Positions 21,726 through 32,788 are shown, counted from the stretch's first letter. The stretch: DNA of 64,000 nucleotides from Xenoacremonium recifei (GCA_012184525.1 WOFQ01000063.1:62001-126000), one strand, 5' to 3'. Program-made: numbers and translations. The notes: generated from the letters alone by a model not told the origin.

Positions 21726-22736
21726 TTACTTTTGCATCATAAGCTGGACGAACTCGTTGTCTGCGCACGCGTTAGCTATCGACCCCATATTCTCGAAGCG
21801 CAGAGCTACTAACAATCGATTCGGCCATCACCGTCCTGGTCAGCCTCCCGGATCATCTCGTCAACCTCGTCGTCGGTAAGCTTCTCGCCGATAGAGGTCA
21901 TGACATGACGGAGCTCGGCCGCAGAGATGAAGCCGTTGTTGTCACGATCGAAGACCTTGAAAGCCTCTCGAATCTCCTCCTCGGAATCGGTGTCCTTCAT
22001 CTTGCGGGCCATCATGGTAAGGAACTCTGAAAGAAATTGTCAGATCAGGGGCATGCTCTCGCGTTTGGGGATCCTGTTCGCGACGCACCAGGGAAGTCGA
22101 TGGTGCCGTTGTTGTCGGCATCGACCTCGTTGATCATGTCCTGAAGCTCCGACTCGGAGGGGTTCTGGCCGAGCGAGCGCATGACAGTGCCCAGCTCCTT
22201 GGTGGTGATCTGGCCTGAGACGGGTTGTTAGCCGCGTGTCACGGACGCCGTGTCATTCGCATCGGCAAGCATCTCCAAGCGCAAGTCGGGGGGGAAGAGA
22301 AGTATATTTTTGAAGTCGCGTTCTTCTGTCTATTGTCTTCGTCGAGAGAACAATGACGGCAAGGGGGTGTTGCGTGTCGAGGGGGGGCGGGTCACTCACC
22401 ATCACCATCCTTGTCCTGCGAAGAGGCGTTAGCATTCTGACCGACACATGGCAGCAAGACGAGGGAAAGCAACTTACAAAGAGGGAGAAGGCCTCCTTGA
22501 ACTCAGAGACCTGCTCTTCAGTAAGGGAATCAGCCTGCGATGGTGCCGAGGTCAGTTCGCAACGTTCGCAGCAGCAGCAGCAGCCCCTCCTGGCCAAACC
22601 AGCCAGCAGCCAGCCGCGGGGTCACGCCCGACAAACAACGTTTATCGTGCGAGGGGGAAGCTTGACGGGCGGCGGGCGCAGACGGAGTCTAACGGTCGGG
22701 GAGATGCGGTCCAGATCGGAGGCAAAGACTCACCAT
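21726..22736 (-). CDS. CMD1: Calmodulin
   Basis: Small Ca2+ sensor with four EF hands that activates kinases, calcineurin and other targets. Six exons: 22736-22734 (only the ATG), 22534-22478, 22415-22400 (16 nt), 22214-22089, 22026-21814, 21760-21726; introns of 199, 62, 185, 62 and 53 nt. The splice gives exactly 149 aa, identical in plan to other fungal calmodulins: [82 protein letters not shown]. The intron directly after the start codon is a conserved feature of calmodulin genes. It shares a ~940-bp divergent promoter with the Tlg2 gene. Confidence 0.98.
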
Positions 22737-23674
22737 GATGAATCGTGGGCGGCAATCTAAGCAACGAAACGAGAAGAGCTGTGGTGTCGATCGCGAAGCG
22801 AAAGGAGAAAAAATAGGTGAGATGCAAGTTGCAAGGTCGCGGGGTTGCTGGCCAAGAAGAGGCTCGGGTTAGGTCGTTGCTGGAGCTTGGGTTTGGGCTG
22901 GTTTCGTGGGGGGGGCTGTCGGGAGTGATTGGAATGGGACGGGGGGCGGGCGCTGACGGGCGGCAAGTCGCGGGGTTTTAGGGGGGTTGGGGGGCAAGAA
23001 ATAGGCCTCCGGCACTGAAACCAGGGCTGCTCAATGCTCCCGTCAGGTGCCAGACGCCTCGCGCGTTGGGTGCATTGCAGGCGGATGCCTCGTGGCCAAA
23101 GTCCCCAATGGCCGGCTGTGCACTAACAGAATCAAGGAAGCGACAGGAGTTGTACTGTGCTCAGCCATAGCGATACTGTATCAGTTGAGACGTCAGGTGC
23201 AGGCGCCCGCCCTATTAGGGTGGAGGTGATGCAGATAAAGGGAGGGAGGCATGATGCATGGCGCTTCCACACTGTGCAGCCACCCCAGCCGATAGCGCCC
23301 TGGTTGGGGTTGGCCCGAAACACAGGGCAGTCAGCCCCCAATCCTAGGAACCAACCACTGAAGCAGCCCTGGAGGGCCTAGAACGCCTCCTGCAACCAGC
23401 CCGTGCCCGCCCCGGTGTCGTAATGACCCTGAGCCACTCAGTGGGAGACTGAGAAAGCCTGCCCGTGTCCATTTGCGATCGACTTCACTTCCAATTCGAC
23501 GACCACCACTACTCGATCCCCGTATACTTTGCGAGCCGGCCCTCCAGCTCCTCCTTGATGACGCTCACCGACCCATGACGCTCTTTGTGCGCTGGACGTT
23601 CCTGTGCCTTCCCGTTGCCTGATCCGATTCCGCCCGCGTCCTGACGGTCGTCACGGCCAGCTCCTGCGTCCGCC
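22737..23674. promoter_or_regulatory. Divergent promoter: calmodulin (-) / TLG2 (+)
   Basis: About 940 bp between two divergent starts. The calmodulin-proximal part (22840-23000) is GC-rich with G runs. No gene seen. Confidence 0.6.
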
Positions 23675-24842
23675 ATGTGGCGAGACCGCACGAACCTGTA
23701 TGCACCTCAGCTCCCATCATGACAGCTATCCGCCAGCTCACCAGGTATCTAACAAACACCCTCCAGCTACATCTCCTACCGCCAGTCGTATGCGCACCAC
23801 CCCGTCCAGCGCAGCAAGTATGCGCCCGGCGCAACCGCCGGCAGCGCCTTCGCCGACTCGTTCCCCGGCAGCAGCAGCTCTGGCTTTGACGACCGCCGCG
23901 GGCTGCTCTCGGCCGGCGCATTCGAGGACGATGGCGATGCCGTCATCGAGATGGACCTGCTGCCGCCGCGCTGGGCCGACGTCTCGGACGAGATCACCGA
24001 CCTGCTGGCCAACATCGCGACCAAGGGGCAGAGCCTCGAGAAGCTGCACCAGAAGCATGTGCTGCCCGGCTTCGACGATGATGCCGCCAAGCGCGCCGAG
24101 GAGGCCCAGATTGAGCGCCTGACCCAGGATATCACCAAGGGCTTCCATGACTGCCATCGTTGCATCCAGCGGATAGAGCAGATGGTCCGCGAGTCCAAGC
24201 AGGCGGGCACCATCACCTCTGCTGAGGAAACCATGGCCAAGAACATCCAGATCTCGCTGGCCACGCGGGTTCAGGATTCCAGTGCCAACTTCCGAAAGAA
24301 GCAGAGCGCATACCTCAAGAGTACGTTCATCTACCCCTCCGATGTCATGAAAGGCGAAGCTCACATCTGTCCCGTCAGAGCTACGTGGTATGGGAGGTTT
24401 CGGCAGTCCCAGCGGCGAACGATCCGTCACTCCCCAGCCCGGCTCCTATCTCGACCCCTCGATGCAAGAATCCGATGCCGACCGGTCCTTCTCCCAATCG
24501 ACTCTCCAGCAAGCCACCAAACAGCGGATGCTGCACTCCAATGATGCGGCCATCGCTCAGCGCGAGCAGGAGATCGAAGATATCGCTCAGGGCATCATCG
24601 AGCTGTCGGATCTCTTCCGCGACCTCCAGAACATGGTCATCGACCAAGGCACCATGCTCGACCGCATCGACTACAACGTCGAACGCATGAACACCGAAGT
24701 CAAGGGCGCCGAGAAGGAGCTCAAGGTAGCATCGGGGTATCAGCGCAAGACAACCAAGCGCAAGATCATCCTCCTCCTCATTCTCATCATCGCGGGGCTG
24801 TTCATTCTGCTCTTGATCAAACCCAAGAAACACAACAGCTAA
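23675..24842 (+). CDS. TLG2: Syntaxin-16/Tlg2-type t-SNARE
   Basis: Qa-SNARE of the trans-Golgi network and endosomes. Three exons: 23675-23697, 23767-24320, 24379-24842; introns 69 nt (GTATGC...CAG) and 58 nt (GTACGT...CAG); 346 aa. It starts MWRDRTNLYISYRQSYAHHP, the family N-peptide region. The Habc-like N-terminal helices include PPRWADVSDEITDLLANIA and EETMAKNIQISLATRVQ. The SNARE motif (about 250-316) contains QREQEIEDIAQGIIELSDLF, LQNMVIDQGTMLDRIDYNVE (zero-layer Gln), followed by basic KTTKRK and a C-terminal anchor (about 320-338, IILLLILIIAGLFILLL). It works with clathrin/AP-1 routes, other components of which are in this window. Confidence 0.95.
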
Positions 24843-25056
24843 GGCGCTCTCCTATAGATCGGGAGAGATATATCAGGATACCCATCGTTGGCTTGAGGAG
24901 TCAACGCCCATGAGGTCCACGGCTTGGTCTGTGTGCCATGTACGGAATTACCACTACTAATTACAATGTAAAGCTTTATGAAGGGAAGACGTCACTGGTG
25001 CTTTTGGAGTCCCGGAATTGTTCATCATGTCATGTTATACTAGTTTTACACTTGTC

Positions 25057-27942
25057 TTATACATTTTCGGACGTAGATATGTACCGATCCAATTCCTTTT
25101 CCAGCTCCTGCCAGGTGATACTATCAAGACGGTCTTCGTCATCTTTCCCTCTGTCTTTGTTTTCTTCGTTGAGCTCTAGCTCGATTAGCTGTCCATCTTC
25201 GTCAAAGTCCACGAGGCCCTTCGGTCCCGAGTCGTAGGACTTCTGGAACAACGTAGGATACCGCTTGAATAACTGCGGTTTCACCCGGTCGAGCTCTTCG
25301 AGCACCTTTGGGAGTTCAGGCAACAGCTCCGAGCCCCAAGCTCTGTCAATTAGGGTCTTGAGCCTTTCTGGGGCCAGCTCCTGGCCGTCTCGGGCTCGAT
25401 GTCTTTTGCGGCCAGGCACCGTGGCCAGGGCTATGCAGTTGTAGAGACATGACACGACGACTTGTCGATCAATGAGGACTCCAGCGTCACGCAACACAGC
25501 TAGAATACGTACGCCGCAGGCCAGATCAAAGGTTGTCGGTCCCAAGTGCGTCTGGCCGTCCATGAGCGAGATGTCCGTGGGTCTCTCCTTGAGCGTCTGA
25601 TTAAAACCCCATCTCACAAAGTACCGCTGCATCCGGGTGCTGAAGAGCAACTGGATGGGGTGCTGCCGGTGCTTGAGCGTCAAGTCCGCAGGGATATATT
25701 GCCTGCCGTGGTCTCGAAGCTTTGCTGATGCCCATTTATCAGCCAACGGGTTTGGCGTACGCAGTGCAGCTGAAACCGGCCCTGCTTCCTGGTACTTGTC
25801 GCCAATCTCGGCCCGCAAGAAGTCCTCGGAATAGGGGCTGCGTAGACTTCGTTGCCTTCGTCGCTCCTCTTCTTCCTCTCGAAGCCTGGTAGCCGGTGTT
25901 TTGTAGTGTCCGCCCATCTCGGCTTTCCAGAACGTCTCAGAGTAACGGCTCCCATGCGACGCATTTGGAACATCCAAAGAGCGAGGCGCCCTGGAGTCAA
26001 CCTCGGGACCGCCCTGTGATGCATTCGCATTTGAAGCCAGGATTACATCCATCCTTAAAACGTTCAACTGCTTGGGCGTTTGTGGCATGTCTGCGCTGTC
26101 CACGGGGATCAAGCCATCTGATTCGGGCTTGAAGAGCTGGACAATCTGGAGGCTCAATTTCTCGAGCTCCTCAAATCGAGAGAGCCTGCCGAGATTGCAA
26201 AGCAGGATCGTCCAGTACGTGTTCTGTATTGCGATGCCTTGCCTTGCCAACTTGAGCGTCACGTCTATTGCTCGATCCAGATCAGAATCAACCCGAAGGC
26301 CACCCGGGGTCCTCCTTTGTTTGGCCCGGCCAGGGTGATATGTCAGGTTCCGAAAGATAGCCTTCAGGAGGTAGGAAGCGTTCTTTTCATGAATTTTCAC
26401 ATTCATCGTCTCCATGCGATCAAGAACCAGTCTTGCTTTTCCGATGCTCCTACGATCGCCTTCGCGCATCGTTGCCCACAGAAAGGAGTTGAGCTGTTTC
26501 CCATGAGAGCGATCTTGGACGACCTGTTCGACCGCTTCAAGCAAACGCTGATGCTGCCGGTTGTTCTGTTTTACGAAATCTGCTTTGAGCGCCCGTAAAT
26601 TTTCAGAGTCGAAATCCTCTGGTGTGGCGTATTGCAAAAGTGTCGACAGAAGCTCTTGATCACGCTTCTCAACAAAGGATACAAGAGCTCTACTCCAAGG
26701 ATGTGACTGAATCTTGATATTCAACTTTCCTAGCTGCGCAATTCGCTGGGCGATATCTTCAATTTTGGGCTCGCGGTTTGCTATCGCGTGGAGTGATCTC
26801 GGGCCAATCGACCGGAGACCAAGTTTATGTGCGATGCCAATGGCGAATTCCGCCGAGGTCCAAGAGGTAGCGAGCCATTGAGCAGTAAACATTTCTGCAT
26901 ACCCAGCCGGATGCTCCGATGTACGGCGTTGTCGGGCGCCTTGCGTGCGATCCATTGTTAAAACAGCTATTTCCTCCCTCGCCAGAGGCTGTTTTGGATA
27001 ATAGCAAGTCATGAATTGGATGAATGGCCGGGCTTTGGCTGTCTTCGGAACGTCATTAAATGTAAGAAGCTTCTTGCGCCATTGTCGAGCGACGTCAGAG
27101 TGCCCAGCTTCAAAGAGACCTGGCACGATGTAATCATAAAGATTGCGGTGCACGCTGAAGACATACATGGACGTGAGGGTACTCTGCATTTGCGGCGATG
27201 GATCAGCTCCCAGGCTCGCCAAGAGAGCACCAAAGGTCTCTGCGTCGGGCGAGAAGCTTGGCGTCAGTCGCATGTGCCAAAGAAAAGCGTTGTCAAAATC
27301 GCCTTGCTCGAGATAGAAGCTGAGTATCTTGGTGTAGAAGTGTGGCCATACAAATCTCTGGTCCTTTCGTAGCTGCGTAGCAAAGTCGAAGAGCTCGGTG
27401 ACCCGTCCATTTCTGGCCAACGGAGTACCAAAGAAATCCGGCGTAATCGCGAAGCGGCTGTCAGTCACAAGCCGCAAAAGTCCACGGCTCTGGATCTCCA
27501 GATATGCTTCACACACTCCCTCGTCTCCATGGGCGTTTTGAATAGATAGAAGGAGTTGCTTCCAAGACTGCCCTTGATCTGGCCATCGTCCTTCCGCGCC
27601 GTCTCTTATGAAATTTGAGATTATTTGCCGAACCTCCGCTGCAATATCCGATTGAGAATCCGGTTGAGTCTGCTGCGATTGACTGTTGTGTTTCCCATCT
27701 TTCGCCAACTTTCCATCGGCGCTCGACCCTGTGACTTTTGCAGCCTGTGGTCTGTCCCGAGGACCAGCTCGAGATGACAAAATTGGACTAGTCGATAGAC
27801 CCGAAGCGCAATATGGCAAGGATGGTGTGGCGGCGTGTCGAATTCGGGTTTTATCGAGGCCGTTCGAGCTCAGCAGTTGGCATCGTATTCGATATGGTGT
27901 GGTAGCTGGGGAGTGTCGCACTCCTCGTAGGGCTGGCTGCAT
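25057..27942 (-). CDS. Large PPR-like mitochondrial protein
   Basis: Intronless frame of 961 aa from an ATG at 27942. The N-terminus is basic and Ser/Thr-rich with few acidic residues (MQPALRGVRHSPATTPYRIR), as expected for a mitochondrial presequence. The rest is helical with repeated ~35-residue units resembling pentatricopeptide repeats (FYTKILSFYLEQGDFDNAFL, NTYWTILLCNLGRLSRFEEL, VRILAVLRDAGVLIDRQVVV). A linker duplicates a short motif, YSETFWKAEMGGHY (~665) and YSEDFLRAEIGDKY (~705), with a third weaker LADKWASAKLRD nearby. The tail is acidic. Function inferred: binding of a mitochondrial RNA or the mitoribosome. It is divergent from COX7 over a 375-bp promoter. Confidence 0.85.
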   Translation of the reverse strand: MQPALRGVRHSPATTPYRIRCQLLSSNGLDKTRIRHAATPSLPYCASGLSTSPILSSRAGPRDRPQAAKVTGSSADGKLAKDGKHNSQSQQTQPDSQSDIAAEVRQIISNFIRDGAEGRWPDQGQSWKQLLLSIQNAHGDEGVCEAYLEIQSRGLLRLVTDSRFAITPDFFGTPLARNGRVTELFDFATQLRKDQRFVWPHFYTKILSFYLEQGDFDNAFLWHMRLTPSFSPDAETFGALLASLGADPSPQMQSTLTSMYVFSVHRNLYDYIVPGLFEAGHSDVARQWRKKLLTFNDVPKTAKARPFIQFMTCYYPKQPLAREEIAVLTMDRTQGARQRRTSEHPAGYAEMFTAQWLATSWTSAEFAIGIAHKLGLRSIGPRSLHAIANREPKIEDIAQRIAQLGKLNIKIQSHPWSRALVSFVEKRDQELLSTLLQYATPEDFDSENLRALKADFVKQNNRQHQRLLEAVEQVVQDRSHGKQLNSFLWATMREGDRRSIGKARLVLDRMETMNVKIHEKNASYLLKAIFRNLTYHPGRAKQRRTPGGLRVDSDLDRAIDVTLKLARQGIAIQNTYWTILLCNLGRLSRFEELEKLSLQIVQLFKPESDGLIPVDSADMPQTPKQLNVLRMDVILASNANASQGGPEVDSRAPRSLDVPNASHGSRYSETFWKAEMGGHYKTPATRLREEEEERRRQRSLRSPYSEDFLRAEIGDKYQEAGPVSAALRTPNPLADKWASAKLRDHGRQYIPADLTLKHRQHPIQLLFSTRMQRYFVRWGFNQTLKERPTDISLMDGQTHLGPTTFDLACGVRILAVLRDAGVLIDRQVVVSCLYNCIALATVPGRKRHRARDGQELAPERLKTLIDRAWGSELLPELPKVLEELDRVKPQLFKRYPTLFQKSYDSGPKGLVDFDEDGQLIELELNEENKDRGKDDEDRLDSITWQELEKELDRYISTSENV

Positions 27943-28317
27943 TGCTTCAGAGACAGCATTCAGAGCTGACTAAAGCAAATGGCACGGCATTGACGCAGAA
28001 GCCATGAAGAACAGCAGCCCCAAAGGTTCCAAAGAACCAGAGATGAGAAGTCGCTTGAAGCGCAATTCCGCGAGATCGGCCTTCTGGCGTCACATCCAAA
28101 GCTGCTGGAGCTGGCACGCCCAAATGGGTCGCGAGTGCACGTGCTTCAGCCAACGGGAGCGGCAGAAGCTTTGCTGAGTCATGGCCAATCCCGGCTCCAT
28201 CCCGCGATTATGGCCTCATTTCTTCACCCGAACTTCGACATCCTCCGATACACTCTCGACATCCCACCGCAGCCCAACCTCAGACGCCTCTTGCACAGCT
28301 CTACATCAATCGGCAAC
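27943..28317. promoter_or_regulatory. Divergent promoter of the PPR-like and COX7 genes
   Basis: 375 bp separate two divergent start codons, both for mitochondrial proteins; both 5' UTRs must lie here. The open frame crossing it is not supported as a gene. Confidence 0.6.
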
Positions 28318-28781
28318 ATGGGGTACGTCCAATTGATTCCGCTCCGCCATCCGCATCGCCTACGACCGCCCGTTCGGCTCTCAATGGCCGTCGCCGACCG
28401 CGAACCCAACATCATACGACGAATTGTCGCTGACCTTTCGCAGTCTCATCAACGCCCAGAACAAGGTGCCCCAGCACCAGCGATTCTACCAGCAGGCCTA
28501 CGCCAACCACACTCGTCTGTGGAAGATTGTACGACCGAATTGGCCCTCCCGAGCGACCCTCCGACGAGCTTCCCGCTGACCGAGACCAACAGAACCCCCG
28601 AAGCCGCTGGTACATGACCCCCTACCTCATCGTCCTCTGGGGCACCTTCGGCGGTGAGTTCACGATCCTACAACCAGGTTGAAATGTTACGGACATGGTT
28701 CTAATGATTTCCAAAGCCACCCTCTACGCTGGCGGCCGCAAGGTCCTCGGCTACAACACCTGGTTCAGCAGCAGCAAATAG
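28318..28781 (+). CDS. COX7: Cytochrome c oxidase subunit 7
   Basis: Small inner-membrane subunit of respiratory complex IV. Four exons, the first only 5 nt: 28318-28322, 28444-28528, 28593-28653, 28717-28781; introns 121, 64 and 63 nt (GTACGT, GTACGA, GTGAGT donors). The product is 71 aa: MGLINAQNKVPQHQRFYQQA, then THTRLWK-like NHTRLWKINPRSRWYMTPYL, then a single membrane segment (YLIVLWGTFGATLYAGG), ending in YNTWFSSSK. This matches fungal Cox7 (NKV..Q..F/Y, LWxxxPRSxxYxxPY). No single open frame spans it, so simple ORF calling misses it. The ATG is fixed by the exon-1/exon-2 phase. Confidence 0.9.
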
Positions 28782-29122
28782 ATGGAAGATGGCATAGGCA
28801 TCTAGCAGGTGTGAGGGGCGATTGACGGGAGCGATGTGAATAGTAGAGTGTGTCAATACAAGACTGCAATTGAGACTTCGCGGCTCCTGGTGCCATTACG
28901 TTGTGATATTCGGTGCATATTCGGGCTCCTCGTTTAAAGTCACGCGTATCTCTTCACACGTTATTGCCATTAACAACCTTTGACTCCGAAAATCTAGAAT
29001 ACAACGGGAAAAGCGTGAAAGCCTCGCATGCACCGACGGACACGATTAGCATCGAGTGCTGTGCGCTTCATCATAACCACCCAACAACCATCAACATGTA
29101 CCACGCCCGACTCTTCTCAGAC
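28782..29122. other. Convergent intergenic region
   Basis: 340 bp between the COX7 stop (+) and the clathrin light chain stop (-). Presumed 3' UTRs; nothing else seen. Confidence 0.6.
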
Positions 29123-29947
29123 TCAGTAGCCCGTAGCGCCAGGGGCCTTCTCGTCCTTTCGCAGGTTCATCAGCATCTCACGGAATCGCTCCTTGCCTGA
29201 ACCAGCAGCACCGCCCTTAGCGCCCTTGCCACTGACATCGACCAGTTTGGCGATCCGATCCCAGCTGGTGCCACCAGAGACAGTGTCCTCTCGGTTGGCG
29301 ATGAACTCTTCGGCCTCCTTTCGCGTTTGGGCGATTCCCTTCTCCTTCTTCGTGTTGTAGTTCTCGTAGAAGTCGTCGATGTTCTGCTGAGCTTCCTTGA
29401 TGGTCTCCTCTCGTTGGGCCGCGAATTGCTCGGCTCGCTTGGCAATCTGCGCATCACGGCGTTCGCGCCACTCCTTGATAACCTCGGGTTCCTCCTCCTC
29501 TTCGGCGAAAGCCTGGTATCCCGAGTTGTAGCTGACGGATGGGCCGGTGACAGTGTTTCCACCAGGAAGACCGGTACCCTGCAGGCACCCATATTAGTAT
29601 TCGTGTTTCGCCTCCTCCGGTTCACGGGAAACTAACAGCGCTAGGCGATGCGAGATCGGGGAACTGAGAGTCAAAGGTAGATTCGGCATTGCCTCCACCT
29701 CCCAAAAGATCATCGCCAGTGTCAACGAAGGCGGCGGCATCCTCGCTCGTCGCGAACTGGTCCGCATCGTCGCCTAGAACTGCCTTCTCTCGGGCGAGGA
29801 AGTCATCGGCTGAAGGCTCGAGGGAGGCATCTTTGATATCGGTTTGGGCTTTGCATTCCAGGTCAGTGCGATCCATGCATGTGATAGATCCTCAAGAAGC
29901 TCACCTCCGGAGTCGAAGTCCTCTAGAGACGGGAATCGGTCAGCCAT
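29123..29947 (-). CDS. CLC1: Clathrin light chain
   Basis: Regulatory subunit of the clathrin triskelion. Three exons: 29947-29905, 29848-29637, 29578-29123; introns 56 nt (GTGAGC...AAG) and 58 nt (GTTAGT...CAG); 236 aa. N-terminal family motif MADRFPSLEDFDSGAQTDIK (the DSG/AQT junction is made by the first splice), acidic region EKAVLGDDADQFATSEDAAA, then the heavy-chain-binding coiled coil EEPEVIKEWRERRDAQIAKR...QNIDDFYENYNTKKEKGIAQ and the C-terminal block SWDRIAKLVDVSGKG...ERFREMLMNLRKDEKAPGAT. Divergent from RTT103. Confidence 0.96.
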
Positions 29948-30660
29948 TTTGGTTGCGCGAAGTGAGCGGAAATCCGGAAGATAGCAGGTGTGGTAAAGAT
30001 CCTAAGAAAAGCGCCAAAAGTAGCAGAATCTGCGGATCAGCTTGAATAGGATCAATAAGGGACACGACGTTTGTGGTGATGCTGCCAGTGATTCAAGCCA
30101 CTCCTCCTTATTAGGTCCCTATTAGGCCAACGGTCGCCAACTGATGAGGTGGATTCTGCCGGGCGGTGAAGACTGGTCCTCGCATAACGGCCTCGATCAG
30201 CAGCTGATTTATTGCATAAAACCATACAGTCTCAATAATTTTACTCTTGTACCCGCTTTTTGCACTTGTAGAGTGTTTACCAGCGAGCTCTCCCATCTTC
30301 AACGTCCAAGCTCCCCTTCTCTGACCCTCTGTTGTTTTACCAGGAGTCCCTCTGCTTCATCCCGGATTTCGGTCGCACATCGCTCGTGACACATCTGCAG
30401 GCATCTTCAAGCTAAGCAGCTTCAAACGGACTCAGTTTGCAACATACTGGACATCAGGGCGGCTGGGATCAACGTTTTTACAACCTCAAGTAGCTGCCGT
30501 AGGCGATTTTATTGGCACCAGCAGCTCCTAGCTGGCCCACGCTGAACAAGCCCACCACTATTCATCAGGTGTTGGCAAACAACGATATCACCAAATTTCG
30601 ATCACCCAGGGTTGAAGTTTTCTTCCATTTTTGGCGTGCCCAAACTGCCACACAGGCGCC
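29948..30660. promoter_or_regulatory. Divergent promoter: CLC1 (-) / RTT103 (+)
   Basis: 713 bp between two start codons. Contains the near-duplicate TATTAGGTCCC/TATTAGGCC at 30108-30124. No gene seen. Confidence 0.55.
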
Positions 30661-32047
30661 ATGGCTTACAACGATGATGCTGTGCTTGCGCGGCTCTCTG
30701 CCCTCAATGAGAGCCATGACAGCATTGCAACCGCTGCTCAATGGATCATGTTCCATCGGTATGCAACGGCGATCAAGATCAAACCTGCTCATTTCGTCCA
30801 ATTACTAACACGGTTCACAGGAGACATGCTGACAGGACGGTGCAGCTTTGGATGCAACGTCTCAAGGATTCATCAGCCACCAAGAGATTGAGCTTGGTTT
30901 ATTTAGCAAACGGTGAGTAGTCCGATGGTTTTCAATTCTCTCTTGAAGTCACCGCTGAACAGTGCATACAGAGGTTACCCAACAATCTAAGATTAGGCAT
31001 AAGGACGATTTCATCATCGCCTTCTCTCCTGTTATTGCTGAGGCCATATCTATTGCCTACAAGGGTGCTCCGACAGAAATTCAGGGAAAATTGAAACGTG
31101 TAATCGACGTTTGGAGGGACAGGACTATCTTTGAAGCTCCCATCCAGGCTGCTGTGGACGCTCGCTTAGATGGTACGTTGAAGAACTTCCTTCTAAACGG
31201 ACTTTGCTAACTCTTCGTTTTGCCAGACCTGGATAAATCAAAAGGCACATCGAAACCGGGATTCAACGGCTCTCCTTTCGGTGGCCCAGCTCCAGTCCCA
31301 TCGGAGTTTGCACCTCTCTTGTCTGCGCATCAGAAAGTTGCTAAGCTCAGTCCGCCCCTGGACGCGACACTCAAATCCGCAAACCAAGAGTACGAGAAGC
31401 AAACTGATGCTTCGGTGCCCGTCCCATCAGCCCCAGTCTACGCAGCTAGGCTCAACGGGCTTCTGAAGACTCTGGCGAGCGCAGAGAGTGCGGTCGCCGA
31501 ATGTGTCAAAGCACGTGAAGGCTTGATCTCCGGGCTTGAGAAGCTGTTAGATACGCATCGGGCGGCATTCGAAAACGAGAAGAAGGCCGCCGAGCAGTTG
31601 TCGCACCGAAAGACAGAGATCGAAGAGAAGAAGAATCAAGTTGAAGTCGCCATCATGCGAGCGCTAGGCCCTGGCGACAACGATGGCATGTCAGGCCAAA
31701 CTGGCTCTAATAATCATGATCAAGAACCCGAGAGACCGGAGATGGAGGCGCTTACTCCCCCGGCCATGGAGGCACTCACCCCGCCGGGAATGGACGAGGA
31801 ACCTCTTGAGCCTGTTTCATCAAGAGTTGATTCCACCTCAGAACAAACCGCAGAGAAGCCAACATCGACCTCGGCTATTGAGATGCTTTCGAATGTTGCG
31901 TCCTCTTATCAGTCCATTCCCATTTCTACCAACGGATCCAACAAGCGTCGGAGAGTGGATGATGCAGACGATTTCCCCGACTTGGGAGCGGACGATGGTA
32001 TCGACGCCGACGTAGCAGAGATGCTGAAGGAAGGGACGACGACGTGA
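30661..32047 (+). CDS. RTT103: Rtt103-like CTD-interaction-domain (CID) protein
   Basis: Binds phosphorylated RNA polymerase II CTD and couples it to 3'-end processing and termination. Four exons: 30661-30758, 30821-30912, 30972-31172, 31227-32047; introns 62, 59 and 54 nt; 403 aa. The N-terminal CID (about 1-135) is rebuilt across three splices: LARLSALNESHDSIATAAQW, RRHADRTVQLWMQRLKDSS, LVYLANEVTQQSKIRHKDDF, KLKRVIDVWRDRTIFE. A coiled coil follows (about 225-300, AKSAVAECVKAREGLISGLE region). The tail is acidic and Pro-rich with a tandem EALTPPAMEALTPPGM and ends with a basic NKRRRVDDADDFPDL stretch (possible NLS). The ATG sits in good context (GCGCCATGG). Confidence 0.93.
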
Positions 32048-32788
32048 TCATCAACGGTGGCTGCACGACCATGTCGGGAGACCTAAAAGACTGCGGTAGC
32101 AAAGCTACACAGATGATTTGGCAATAATGTTTGAGCCGTGTAAGATGAGAGTCAGATTAATTTCTTAGGGTACGGGGCTTCGTGTTGGAAACTGGCGTCG
32201 ACTTCTGTAACAGAGTAGTGTAATAACAAAGTGATTTTGAGGAATCAAAAAGAAGCTTGCACCCTCATAAAACGCCATGTGTTGAGTTCCTTGCCTGTTT
32301 TTGAGGTTGGCAGGCCCCGGACAGTATTGTACGTATTTAAAATGCCGTCTCCAGCTCCGAACCCGTCTCGGCTCTCCATTCAACACGGATCGGGCGGTCG
32401 GATCATTCGGAGCCCAAAACGCATAGCTCCGACCGAGGCAGGAGCGGGCTGCGGCAGGCGCGCCGCAGTCGGGCAGGAGCTAGCTGCTAAATAAGCTGCT
32501 GCAGAGCTGGGCTGCTCCACTGAATTTTTGCTGTAGCTGGGCGTTTTGCGGCTTTCGCCTTTGACCTCTTTAGGAACTTTTTCTGCTCTCGACATCGGCG
32601 GCTGGAAATGCCGCGAACGATGACGGCATCCCAAGCTTCTTCTCTACAACTCTGAAACCCCGAGTCGAGGCAGAATCAACGTCTTCAGTCCGCCAGATTG
32701 ACGGCGCTTCACCACCACCAGCAGCCGTCGATAATGCTCCGCTGATCGAAGGCCCTCTGCCATCCAATTCTCCCCGCCCATCGTCACC
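32048..32788. promoter_or_regulatory. Intergenic region / MDL1 promoter
   Basis: 740 bp between RTT103 and the ABC transporter, same strand. The proximal half is GC-rich. No gene seen. Confidence 0.5.

Noticed and set aside
27947..28617. Frames in the PPR/COX7 promoter and COX7 introns
   Set aside because: The COX7 splice solution explains the coding signal; the longer plus-strand frame runs through introns and the 5' UTR.
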